Shown: piece by piece, positions 32,701-39,397 of the stretch
Numbering within the stretch: position 1 is the stretch's first letter
Layout of the letters: every line of letters starts with the position of its first letter
NCBI GenBank assembly: GCA_018821785.1
Contig: JAHJLI010000262.1
Span: forward strand, 1 to 39,397
Reading direction: 5' to 3'
Source: Pseudomonadota bacterium
GTDB lineage: Bacteria > Desulfobacterota > Desulfobulbia > Desulfobulbales > Desulfocapsaceae
DNA: 39,397 nt
Made by a program: the position numbers and the translations under genes
Notes under the pieces: generated by a model
Seen by the model: only the letters and a program-made list of their open reading frames with translations
The model's database searches: none
What the model was told of the DNA's origin: nothing

Positions 32701-33220
32701 TTCCAGCCCATTGCCAGTCATCGATAAAGAGTGTCACGGGACGTTCGGGTTTGCAGATGACCTTGAGCAGGTTGCGAAAAACGCCGGCAAAGCGGTACCT
32801 GGCTTCCTGTGGACTGATGTTTTCCAGAGGTGGTTGAACTCCTAGAAGTGTCTCGAATTCCGGAACCGTATCAATCAGCACCTGACCAAGATTGCCGATG
32901 GCCGAAAGAATATCGACCTTGAAGTGTGAACGGTACTTCCCGGACAGTAACTCGCAGCAGAGTTCGGTCAGTGCCTGCCGAAAAGCGAAATAGGGGACAT
33001 TATGCTGGTATTGATCAACCTTTCCCTGGATGAAAATACCGTTTCTTTTCAGTACCGGCATCCGCAGCTCATGCACCAAGGCCGTTTTTCCAACTCCGGA
33101 AGGACCCGGAACCAATAAAACTTCGCCATGACCGCTGCTGACCCGCTCAAATGATTCCAGCAATCGGTTTATATCACGGTCCCGACCATAGAGTTTGCTG
33201 GAAATCGTCAGGTGTTCCAT
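29741..33220 (-). CDS. Large signalling ATPase: AAA/STAND-type domain, TPR-like region, coiled coil and C-terminal Cys motif
   Basis: 1159 residues. The N-terminal ATPase has Walker A GPSGVGKT (39-46) and Walker B TLFIDD (163-168), as in predicted STAND/MalT-like ATPases that accompany Ser/Thr- and histidine-kinase modules. A long alpha-helical, TPR-like region follows (about 430-1000), then a coiled coil (about 1015-1105). The protein ends in the motif LPICAWCKQIRDDRGYW ... HGICPEC, with Cys1112, 1115, 1145 and 1148 as a possible metal site; this tail is common after PAS domains of sensor proteins. Unlike the full-length multi-domain family, there is no protein-kinase, GAF or histidine-kinase domain. 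It follows the histidine kinase by 75 bases and probably receives or relays its signal. Confidence 0.82.
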   Translation of the reverse strand: MEHLTISSKLYGRDRDINRLLESFERVSSGHGEVLLVPGPSGVGKTALVHELRMPVLKRNGIFIQGKVDQYQHNVPYFAFRQALTELCCELLSGKYRSHFKVDILSAIGNLGQVLIDTVPEFETLLGVQPPLENISPQEARYRFAGVFRNLLKVICKPERPVTLFIDDWQWAGTSSFELLKQMEIGSTLRYLLVIVSYRDNEVKPGHPLLSMIDDLRSHAVPVELLQVKNIALDDVREIVTDTLIPVVEESAGLALMIYEKTRGNPFFVRSLINFLHEFKLIWFDQDRNCWQWRNGIIDGATLPDTVLELFALKLGILDTDSRNLFSLAACLGNSFDLDILSMISGRTLEECLTLLFSQQATGLLLPYDGGSSIASAGAPASPRTGTFLHDRVQQAAYGLLAPAELPAIRLKIGRLLLASLGVEQLDKRLFEVVNNLNAGYPLIQEPAEQLKVLQLNIIAARKAYAAVAFSAALQFYRAANRFLENPVFADHLWRDHHDSAMELFKGRAECEFLEGSKDEAEECIQQAVAHAESALEQAGALTLRIVQYTLLARYGEAIAAGRLALEALGISLPVDGYEEARNAEIALVRQALESRTISSLVGLPPMSDPEMLMASKILITLGPPCYRSHQRLWAVLVPKVVNLTLRYGNIDEVGYSHTAFGGLLGWVDDDYVAAREFGELATRLMTTMFRSPSDQSVFYLMIGSSIRHWFKHLKYSTQDYKDAYEIGLLSGNLQYAAYAFGHNMYCRFYQGVSLADLIRETKRSLEFSRTRHNQWAIDLLEAGLQVFGVLSAERPAVNTNDAWSEETFLQQVKDHQNIQVTCIYKVLKTFSLLVSGDYEGALVVSDESEPLMYTVGTQGLLPWPEHVFARLLILTALYTKADGNRQTTWRTELEGAIARLRIWADNCPENYGHKYLLAAAELARIDGRPVDAMQLYDNAVEAAQKGGFLQWEGMANERAYNFWLGFGSERMAQNYWQQAYVCYSRWGGVAKVHSMETAYRENLVETFHDGNGAERDGEIPEYESKNLLVERQITHLRRYATQMQQTSLRVESARQADELADALQRLRVEIAERKQAEQELRRFSSELEKNNKALQDALAEVKQLTGLLPICAWCKQIRDDRGYWHGVEMYIAEHSSAEFSHGICPECEKKEYEKLDNL

Positions 33221-33295
33221 AGTGTGCCTTTTGTCTTGAATATTGTTTAGATAAGATGCTGTGCCATACCGCCGAAAAGCTTCTCACCTTTAAAG

Positions 33296-36200
33296 TCACC
33301 TATCTAGAATCTCCCTCACCTTTATGAGAAGATCTTTCGACTGAAACGGTTTATGGATAAAGTCAAAACCGGTCTCCATTACTTCTTTGGCCTTGACAAC
33401 ATCCATTGTGTAACCGCTGGTTAAAAAAATTTTCATCCCAGGACTGATTTTTTTGATCGCCTCACTGACCTCTTTGCCGTTTTTCTTCGGCATTATCATA
33501 TCAAGCAGGACGATATCAATCCGGTCACTGTTTTTCTTAAATTTTTCAATAGCCTCATCACCGTCCTCTGCCATTATTACCTCATAGCCAAAGGACTCCA
33601 GTGTTCTTCGTATGAATTTTCTGAGCGAGGCGTCGTCCTCAGCCACAAGGATAGTCTCATTTCCCCCTTTGATGGAAACAGCGGCCTTTTCCATTTTTGA
33701 AGCGGATACAGCTTCCCCACAAAGTGGCAGGAGTATCTTGAACACCGTACCATCCCCGGGTTCGCTGTAGACCTTGATGTATCCGTCATGCTGTTTAATG
33801 ATGCCGAAGGAAATTGCCAAGCCAAGGCCTGTCCCTCGTCCAATCTCTTTGGTGGTAAAGAAAGGTTCGAAGATATTTTTCTGTGTCTCCTTATCCATAC
33901 CCTGCCCGGTATCGGCGACAGTAATAAACGCATACGTCCCGGGCTTGCCATAGCCATAGGCTGCAGCATAGTTATCATCGACTTCCACAAGGCCTGTGCT
34001 TATCGTCAACCATCCACCCTCCGGCATGGCGTCCCTGGCATTTGCGGCAAGATTAATCAGAACCTGCTCTATCTGCCCAGCGTCAGCCGGCACTATCAAG
34101 GGCTGTTTTGTCAGGTTCAGAGTGAGATCAGTACTCTCTCGGACAATTTGTTTAAGCATTTTCTGCAGGTTTCGGAGAAGGTCGTTGAGATTAATGGGCA
34201 CTACTGCAATAACCTGTTTTCTGCTGAAAATAAGCAATCTTGCAGTAAGATCCACGGCCCTTTTAGCGGCAGTGATCATCTCCTTCATATCTTCCCTTGC
34301 AGGACTCCCGGCCTCCAGATCATCCATGACAATTTCGCCATATCCCATGATCACACTCAGGATGTTATTGAAATCGTGGGCAATACCCCCTGCCAGGGTG
34401 CCTAACGCCTCCATCTTCTGAGAGTGATGGAGTTGGGCCACAAGATTTTTTTGTTCGGTAATATTGTCGAATACGACAATAAAGTGATGTTTTTCATAAG
34501 TGTAGGCGGAGACACTTCGCCATCCGCCCATGGACTCTGTATAAGTTTCAAACCGTTCCGGGATGCCGGTCGAAATCACCCTGCTGTACACACCCAACAA
34601 CTCCGGGTTCGACTCATGAATAGTGGGGATTATCTCACTGATTTTCTTGCCTTTGACATCCTTCATGCCGGTCAGCTGTTCAAAGGCTTTATTGACCTCG
34701 AGATAGATAAAGTCGTACGGATTTCCATCTTGATACACCATTTTGCAATAGGCAACGCCTTCAAGCATATTGTCGAATAAATAGTGATATCGCTCTTCGA
34801 TCAGCCGCAGCGCCGATTCTGCCTCAGCATGGGCGGCACGTTGCCTTAAAGTGGCGATGCCGTACGATAAATCTGCGGCCAGATCACTGAGCAGCTGCAC
34901 TTCGTCTTCGGAAAATGGACATCGGTGTCTGGAATAAATGTTGAGAGAACCGAAGGCCTCGCCCCTCTCCAGAAGAGGGACACCGATCACTGCGGCATAT
35001 CCCCTCTTGACGGCATTTTCACGCCAGGGTGCAAATGCGGGAATGTCGCTGATAGGCTGAAAAACTGCAGGTTTCCCCGTTCTGATTGCCGTACCGACAG
35101 GCCCCCGGCCTCGTTCCGTGTCCGTCCAGGTAATCTTGGCCGTATCGAGATAGCCTTCGTCACCACCTGCCTGGGCCACCGGTCGCACGGTTTTACCCTC
35201 ATCCTGCTCCGCCATTCCAATCCAGACCAAGGCATGGCCGCAGTCTTCGACAATGATCCGGCAGACCTCATTGAGATACCCTACCTCGTCCTCGGCACGT
35301 AACATGGCCTTACTGCTATGACTGCGCGCCAGTAATGTCCTGTTCAGCCTCTGGATAGCCCCTTCTTTTCTTTTCCGATCGGAGACATCGCGAATATTGC
35401 ATTGCGCCACCTTTGCCCGGTCAACCAGATATATGTCCGTCCAGATATCTTCCCCTGCCTTGGTTTTTGTCGGAACATCCTCATAGTTCAGAATGCCCTG
35501 CCTGTCCAGAGACTGCATCATCCCGGCAAAATCACTGGTGTCGAGCGCGACACCCATAGCCCTCAGACTTTTCCCGAGATACTCGACCTCGGAATACCCC
35601 AACATTGTCTCGGTCGCCAAATTGGCTTTAACGATATGCCCTTGCCCTTTTTCAAGAAGTACTATCCCGTCACTTGCGGTCTCAAAAATACGTCGATAGC
35701 GCTCTTCGGAATCTGCAAGCAAGTTTTCTAGTTGCCTTCGCTCGGTGATGTCCTCGATAGCCAGAAGAATGATCCGCTCCTCGCCCAACCTTCGCTTTAT
35801 TTGCCGGGCATTGAGCAGCATGATGCGCCTGCCGATGGTGGCAAAATCGTGTTCCACCTCATAGTCATCAAAGCTGGTTTTTTGGGGTAGGATGGTTTCC
35901 AGCAGTTCCCTCAGTCTTGGGATGTCCCACTGTTTATTGCCCAGGTCATAGACAAGCTTCCCCACGGTCTCTTCAGGTTTTACCTTGAAAAAGTCATAGA
36001 ATGAACGGCTGACGGTGATCACCCTGAGATCTTGATCCAAAGAAATCAAGGGTTCGCGCACGGTATTGATGACGCTGTCCGCGAATTCATGGGCTTCATC
36101 CGCGAATTTTTTAATAACCTCCAGTTCTTTTCGCGTCTTTTCAATGCCTGCTTCAGTCTCTTTGCGCTCGGTGATGTCCTCTATGGCCAGCAGGATGATC

Positions 36201-36547
36201 CGCTCCTCGCCCATCGCTCGCTTTATTTGCCTGGCATTGAGCAGCATGGTGCGTCTGCCGATGGTGGCAAAATCGTGTTTGACCTCATAGTCATCAAAGC
36301 TGGTCTTTTCGGGAATGATGGTTTCCAGCAGTTCCCTCAGACTGGGGATGTCCCACTGTTTATTGCCCAGGTCATAAATAAGCCGCCCCACAGTCTCTTC
36401 AGGTTTTACCTTGAAAAAATCATAGAATGAGCGGCTGACGGTGACCACTCTGAGATTTTGGTCCAGCACCAATAAGGGTTCACGCACAGTGTTGATAATG
36501 CTCTCGGCGTAATCTTCAGATCGTGTGATGTCTTCTCCGTTGATCAT
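33296..36547 (-). CDS. PAS/GAF hybrid sensor histidine kinase with receiver domain
   Basis: 1083 residues, no membrane segment, so probably cytoplasmic. Order: two near-identical PAS-type domains (14-131 and 156-271, period 142 residues), a third PAS (about 277-395), GAF (about 400-570), a fourth PAS (about 580-700), HisKA with GGIAHDFNNIL and phospho-acceptor His724, HATPase with NLAANARDAM (832-841), ADTGQGMD and GRGTGLGLAI, and a C-terminal receiver with Asp1016 in VLLDMIMPKKNG and the LTSGYT/HKPF residues. No output domain or partner regulator is encoded nearby. It begins the set HK-AAA/TPR-membrane protein-SpoIIAA-like-PRC. Upstream is a decayed stretch with a sigma-54-like promoter and an enhancer pair. 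Confidence 0.93.
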   Translation of the reverse strand: MINGEDITRSEDYAESIINTVREPLLVLDQNLRVVTVSRSFYDFFKVKPEETVGRLIYDLGNKQWDIPSLRELLETIIPEKTSFDDYEVKHDFATIGRRTMLLNARQIKRAMGEERIILLAIEDITERKETEAGIEKTRKELEVIKKFADEAHEFADSVINTVREPLISLDQDLRVITVSRSFYDFFKVKPEETVGKLVYDLGNKQWDIPRLRELLETILPQKTSFDDYEVEHDFATIGRRIMLLNARQIKRRLGEERIILLAIEDITERRQLENLLADSEERYRRIFETASDGIVLLEKGQGHIVKANLATETMLGYSEVEYLGKSLRAMGVALDTSDFAGMMQSLDRQGILNYEDVPTKTKAGEDIWTDIYLVDRAKVAQCNIRDVSDRKRKEGAIQRLNRTLLARSHSSKAMLRAEDEVGYLNEVCRIIVEDCGHALVWIGMAEQDEGKTVRPVAQAGGDEGYLDTAKITWTDTERGRGPVGTAIRTGKPAVFQPISDIPAFAPWRENAVKRGYAAVIGVPLLERGEAFGSLNIYSRHRCPFSEDEVQLLSDLAADLSYGIATLRQRAAHAEAESALRLIEERYHYLFDNMLEGVAYCKMVYQDGNPYDFIYLEVNKAFEQLTGMKDVKGKKISEIIPTIHESNPELLGVYSRVISTGIPERFETYTESMGGWRSVSAYTYEKHHFIVVFDNITEQKNLVAQLHHSQKMEALGTLAGGIAHDFNNILSVIMGYGEIVMDDLEAGSPAREDMKEMITAAKRAVDLTARLLIFSRKQVIAVVPINLNDLLRNLQKMLKQIVRESTDLTLNLTKQPLIVPADAGQIEQVLINLAANARDAMPEGGWLTISTGLVEVDDNYAAAYGYGKPGTYAFITVADTGQGMDKETQKNIFEPFFTTKEIGRGTGLGLAISFGIIKQHDGYIKVYSEPGDGTVFKILLPLCGEAVSASKMEKAAVSIKGGNETILVAEDDASLRKFIRRTLESFGYEVIMAEDGDEAIEKFKKNSDRIDIVLLDMIMPKKNGKEVSEAIKKISPGMKIFLTSGYTMDVVKAKEVMETGFDFIHKPFQSKDLLIKVREILDR
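35735..36508. repeat. 426-base tandem duplication inside the histidine kinase gene
   Basis: The stretches 36155-36508 and 35735-36082 are highly similar at DNA level (for example the shared 'GCCGATGGTGGCAAAATCGT'). They encode the first two PAS-type domains. The high nucleotide identity, with mostly silent or single changes, indicates a fairly recent duplication. Confidence 0.85.
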
Positions 36548-36625
36548 TATCTGCCTCTTTTTAGTTTTTCAGATCTGAGTCATGCAATCGCTATAACCGG
36601 AAGCTCAATGAAAAAGGTTGTCACG

Positions 36626-36655
36626 CTACCTTGAAGTTTTTGTTTTGATCAGCAT
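36626..36655 (-). pseudogene. Start of a PRC-barrel gene, broken after nine codons
   Basis: AGAAGGAGTACC and ATG 36653-36655 followed by codons for MLIKTKTSR and TAG. This repeats the leader and first residues (MLINTKT) of the PRC-barrel gene at 28472-28825. The preceding 30-40 bases (GTTCTTTGAGGTT, TTTTTTATGC) also match that gene's upstream region. Confidence 0.6.
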
Positions 36656-36690
36656 AGCGGTACTCCTTCTGTTCTTTGAGGTTGATTTTT

Positions 36691-36858
36691 TTATGCGCTG
36701 TTGGTGCTCAATTGATAACGGGTTTGGAAACTCTGTCTCATGGTGGTCTGCACCGACCACACCGTATTCTCAATGGTAGCTTTGGTGTCATGGGTCAGAT
36801 GAGGATTGACCTCCAGACTGACATTGCCGTCTTGGCCGTTGGTCTGAAATAAACCTAT
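36691..36858 (-). pseudogene. Transaldolase fragment
   Basis: A minus-strand frame without a start codon reads LFQTNGQDGNVSLEVNPHL then THDTKATIE. This matches the first conserved block of transaldolases of the Tal / Tal-Pgi type ('DGxVSLEVSPxLAxDTxxTIxEA'). Thereafter it diverges into a tail ending at TAA 36691-36693. Only about 30 residues are recognisable. Transaldolase acts on the same sugar phosphates as phosphoketolase, so a pentose-phosphate gene once stood near this promoter. Confidence 0.7.
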
Positions 36859-36873
36859 GCATTTATTCAGCCA
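36858..36873 (-). promoter_or_regulatory. Possible sigma-54 promoter of the decayed locus upstream of the histidine kinase
   Basis: Minus-strand TGGCTGAATAAATGCA keeps GG, ten bases, GC. The match is weaker than the others and the enhancer is 93 instead of 100-104 bases away. It overlaps the start of the transaldolase fragment. It could still transcribe the histidine kinase gene 311 bases downstream. Confidence 0.5.
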
Positions 36874-36964
36874 AACACTAAATACATTACCTATCTCATT
36901 GTTTATTAGGAATTATTTCAAATTACTGAAAGGGCAAGGCAGGAGGTAACGGCCCCACACAAAT

Positions 36965-36996
36965 GGTCATATTTGCGAAAGTGGTGATATGCGACC
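36965..36996. promoter_or_regulatory. Enhancer pair, copy 8 (intergenic to glgB and the histidine kinase)
   Basis: GGTCATATTTGCGA (36965-36978) and GGTGATATGCGACC (36983-36996), spacer 4 bases. The outer flanks form an inverted repeat ACACAAATGGTC/GACCATTTGTGT. It sits 28 bases after the glgB stop codon. Confidence 0.72.
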
Positions 36997-37024
36997 ATTT
37001 GTGTCTGGCTGGATTTTAAAGATG

Positions 37025-39031
37025 TTACTGCTCCGCTTCAAATGCATTTTCGGTTCGCTCGGCTGCATGCGCTAGGCTTATCTCAGTTTTCTTGCAGAGC
37101 TCAATGGTGCTCTCGTTCTTCAAAAATACAATACCGAGAGGCGGTATAACTAAAGAAAGAGAATAGCATCTTCCATGACACGGCACAGTTGTTGCCTCGA
37201 CACCTCCAAGATTCCCCTGTCCGCTCCCGCCGTATTCGCCTGCGTCGCTGTTGAGCATCTCCTTCCAGTATCCTGCGCTTGGGACACCCACTCGGTAGTT
37301 GTCTCGTGTAACCGGAGTAAAATTACAGATGACCAGTATGGAGTCGCCCGGGGTCTTTCCTTTTCTGAGAAAGCTGATGATACTTTTTTCCCAGTCGGTG
37401 CAGTCTACCCACTCAAAACCTGCGGGTTGACAGTCGAGTTCGTGCAGAGCAGGTTCTCCTCTGTAGAGAATGTGTAGCTGTTTCAACCAGCTTTGAACAC
37501 CCTTATGCCCTGAAAATTGCAGGAGATGCCAGTCCAGACTGTCTTCATGTGCCCATTCCTTTCCCTGCCCGAACTCGCCTCCCATAAACAGGAGTTTCTT
37601 CCCTGGATGTGCGTACATATATCCGAGCAGAAGCCGCAGATTGGCAAATTTTTGCCAGTCGTCTCCCGGCATCTTGTTCAGCAGAGAACCCTTCCCATAG
37701 ACCGCTTCGTCATGAGAAAGAGACAGCATGAAGTTTTCGGTGAATGCATAGAGGATACTGAAGATAAGCTGATTATGGTGATACTTTCTGAAAACCGGCT
37801 CTTTCGAAAAATACTCCAGGATATCGTGCATCCAGCCCATATTCCACTTCATGCCAAAACCAAGTCCCCCCGTATACACAGGTCTCGACACCATCGGCCA
37901 GGCCGTCGATTCCTCCGCTATGGTCTGGACATCGGGAAACTCCCGGTACACCTCCTCGTTCAGTTTCCTCAAAAAGGCAATCGCTTCAATATTTTCATTT
38001 CCCCCATAGACGTTCGGAATCCACTTCCCCTCCTCCCTGCCATAGTCGAGATAGAGCATCGAAGCCACCGCGTCAATCCTCAGCCCATCCGCATGGTATT
38101 TCTCAAGCCAGAATACGGCGCTGCTGCCGAGGAACGCCCGCACCTCATTCCGGCTGTAGTTGAAGATATAACTGTTCCAGTCAGGATGAAAACCTTTCTT
38201 CGGGTTCGCATGTTCATAGAGATGGGTTCCGTCAAAGAAGACCAGGCCGTGCAGGTCGTCGGGAAAACTGGCAGGGACCCAGTCGAGAAACACCCCGATG
38301 CCATACTGATGCAGACAGTCGATAAGAAACATGAAGTCCTGCGGTGTTCCATATCGGCTCGTAGGGGCAAAATACCCAATAGTCTGATACCCCCATGAGC
38401 CGTAAAACGGGTGCTCCGTGACCGGGGTAAATTCGACATGGGTAAACCCCATGTCTCGGACATATTCAGGGAGATATTCCGCCATTTCCCGATAGGTCAG
38501 CGGCCGGTTGTTTTCTTCTGGCACTCTTCTCCAAGAACCAGGATGTATTTCATACACCGCAATGGGAGAAGACAACGAGTTGTTTTGTCTACGGTTTTTC
38601 ATCCAATCCGTGTCCTGCCAGTCATAATCCAGATCAGACACCACCGAGGCGGTCTTCGGGGCAACCTGCCAGAGAAAAGCAAAGGGGTCGCCCTTATCGG
38701 CCTGATAGCATTCATACCGTGAGCTAATATGATACTTGTAAAGGACGTCTTTGCCGATTTCAGGGATAAAGCCCTCCCATATTCCTGTGTCATCCGCTCT
38801 GATCTTCAAGGGGTGAGATGCCGTATCCCATTCATTGAAATCGCCGGTGACGGATACCTCTGCCGCATTTGGAGCCCAGACCGCAAAGTGGATGCCTTTT
38901 TGACCAGCCACCGTCATCCTGTGCGAGCCCAGCTTTTCATACAGTCTGAAGTGATTTCCCTCTTTAAATAAATAGATATCTTGATCTGTCAATGTGCTGA
39001 CATCATGTAGAATTCTTGGATGGTTTGACAT
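37025..39031 (-). CDS. glgB: 1,4-alpha-glucan branching enzyme
   Basis: 668 residues from ATG 39029-39031, with AAGGGGA just before; an in-frame ATG at 39148 lies in unrelated sequence. It transfers alpha-1,4-glucan chains to alpha-1,6 branch points of glycogen (GH13). An N-terminal CBM48-type domain (FAVWAPNAAEVSVTGDFNEW, 49-68) precedes the catalytic barrel. That barrel has VEFTPVTEHPFYGSWGYQ (199-216), the nucleophile Asp320 in GLRIDAVASM, the acid region AEEST (372-376) and LSLSHDE (436-442). The C-terminal all-beta domain is complete. No sigma-54 promoter was found upstream, so unlike glgP it may be expressed differently. With GlgP it completes part of glycogen turnover. Confidence 0.94.
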   Translation of the reverse strand: MSNHPRILHDVSTLTDQDIYLFKEGNHFRLYEKLGSHRMTVAGQKGIHFAVWAPNAAEVSVTGDFNEWDTASHPLKIRADDTGIWEGFIPEIGKDVLYKYHISSRYECYQADKGDPFAFLWQVAPKTASVVSDLDYDWQDTDWMKNRRQNNSLSSPIAVYEIHPGSWRRVPEENNRPLTYREMAEYLPEYVRDMGFTHVEFTPVTEHPFYGSWGYQTIGYFAPTSRYGTPQDFMFLIDCLHQYGIGVFLDWVPASFPDDLHGLVFFDGTHLYEHANPKKGFHPDWNSYIFNYSRNEVRAFLGSSAVFWLEKYHADGLRIDAVASMLYLDYGREEGKWIPNVYGGNENIEAIAFLRKLNEEVYREFPDVQTIAEESTAWPMVSRPVYTGGLGFGMKWNMGWMHDILEYFSKEPVFRKYHHNQLIFSILYAFTENFMLSLSHDEAVYGKGSLLNKMPGDDWQKFANLRLLLGYMYAHPGKKLLFMGGEFGQGKEWAHEDSLDWHLLQFSGHKGVQSWLKQLHILYRGEPALHELDCQPAGFEWVDCTDWEKSIISFLRKGKTPGDSILVICNFTPVTRDNYRVGVPSAGYWKEMLNSDAGEYGGSGQGNLGGVEATTVPCHGRCYSLSLVIPPLGIVFLKNESTIELCKKTEISLAHAAERTENAFEAEQ

Positions 39032-39047
39032 TATTTCCCCTTTGTGT

Positions 39048-39197
39048 TCAATGCTTCGAAATCGGAGATGGAGTGTAGAACAGTTCCTCGTCGATGCCAC
39101 TCTGGCGCAAACGATGGAACGTTCGGTTGAGATCCTCCAGCAATTCATCTTCTCGGCGGAAAAGAATACATCTTAAAGGATGGGGCAATGGTGATCC
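39048..39197 (-). other. Unidentified 3' gene remnant upstream of glgB
   Basis: An open frame of 49 codons between stops ends at TGA 39048-39050, 17 bases before the glgB start. It contains LFRREDELLEDLNRTFHRLR and SGIDEELFYTPSP, a pattern recalling the C-terminal helix of periplasmic solute-binding proteins, but it has no start codon and no firm match. Probably a decayed gene end. Confidence 0.3.
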
Positions 39198-39322
39198 TTA
39201 GTCAATCTGCCCTAAACAGGACCAATACTGTCAAAGAAGATGATAATAAAAACAGGTGTAAATTCTCACAATCAAATCCAGTAATTATCTCAACAACCAA
39301 TACCAGCCAATAAACAAACAAG

Positions 39323-39352
39323 ACAGCCGGTTGGATCACTTCAACCGGCTGT
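39323..39352 (-). terminator. Rho-independent terminator, minus direction
   Basis: ACAGCCGGTTG (39323-39333) and CAACCGGCTGT (39342-39352) form a perfect 11-bp GC-rich stem with an 8-base loop. On the minus strand it is followed by CTTGTTTGTTTATT. It would end transcription of a minus-strand gene lying beyond the right edge of the window and so insulate glgB from it. Confidence 0.7.
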
Positions 39353-39397
39353 TGTTGTGTGTAGACAGCAGTCTACCGCACCGAGTTATCCCTTGGC

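Noticed and set aside
1-39397. Prophage, integrative element or toxin-rich defence island
   Set aside because: No integrase, phage structural gene, conjugation gene, tRNA-flanking repeat or restriction gene is visible; vapBC is the only module of that kind.
39353-39397. Possible 3' end of a gene entering from the right edge
   Set aside because: A terminator at 39323-39352 implies a minus-strand gene beyond the edge, but fewer than 15 codons would be in view and no frame can be chosen.

Overview
The window looks like part of the chromosome of a Gram-negative anaerobic or facultative bacterium, most likely a Desulfobacterota (deltaproteobacterial) lineage near the Desulfobulbales. This is inferred from gene content: an ADP-forming acyl-CoA synthetase fused to a GNAT domain, PPK2, a phosphoketolase, ZraP/Spy-like periplasmic proteins, a PagL-like outer-membrane enzyme, PAS-rich hybrid kinases and many sigma-54 promoters. 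I see no rRNA, tRNA, CRISPR array, integrase or intact insertion sequence. Most genes lie on the minus strand.

Layout. 1-918: 5' part of an oleate hydratase gene (minus), running off the window. 1179-2350: a PagL-like gene and gene rubble (a frameshifted ric/scdA start and a possible transposase scrap). 2473-4724: small envelope and stress genes (SYLF, two DUF302, a lipoprotein). 4827-11358: a minus operon of oleate hydratase, alpha-glucan phosphorylase and phosphoketolase. 11778-12628: a secreted protein and a CsbD protein (plus). 12654-15556: an EEP nuclease-family gene and a PLD/VTT phospholipid synthase (minus). 15760-17110: a truncated amino-acid permease and vapBC. 17508-20995: a third oleate hydratase, with a sharp internal change in base composition, and an MFS transporter (plus). 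21062-22051: a DHH phosphoesterase. 22386-24037: block A (ZraP-like protein and gene remnants). 24044-27655: acyl-CoA synthetase/GNAT and PPK2. 27741-29731: block B, the intact counterpart of block A with added PRC-barrel and SpoIIAA-like genes. 29741-36547: a large AAA/TPR signalling ATPase and a PAS/GAF hybrid histidine kinase. 37025-39031: glycogen branching enzyme.

The main discovery is a shared regulatory architecture. Nine intergenic sites carry a pair of 14-bp palindromes (consensus about GGTYANATATGACC) set 17-18 bp apart. Eight of them lie 100-104 bp, and the ninth 93 bp, upstream of the GG of a sigma-54 -24/-12 promoter; one of the nine sits between two divergent promoters and is equidistant from both. 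This is the layout of an NtrC/ZraR-type enhancer-binding-protein regulon. Its visible members are the PagL-like gene, the lipoprotein/DUF302 group, the oleate hydratase-glgP-phosphoketolase operon, a secreted protein, the PLD/VTT-EEP operon, the third oleate hydratase, both ZraP-like genes, and a decayed locus upstream of the histidine kinase. The activator gene is not in the window.

Taken together the genes suggest an envelope and energy stress programme: fatty-acid hydration, lipid A and phospholipid remodelling, periplasmic chaperones, and mobilisation of glycogen through GlgP and phosphoketolase to acetyl-phosphate. GlgB, PPK2 and ADP-forming acyl-CoA synthetase, encoded nearby, would supply storage, polyphosphate and acetate/ATP exchange. 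The functional links are inference; the promoter and enhancer geometry is read directly from the sequence.
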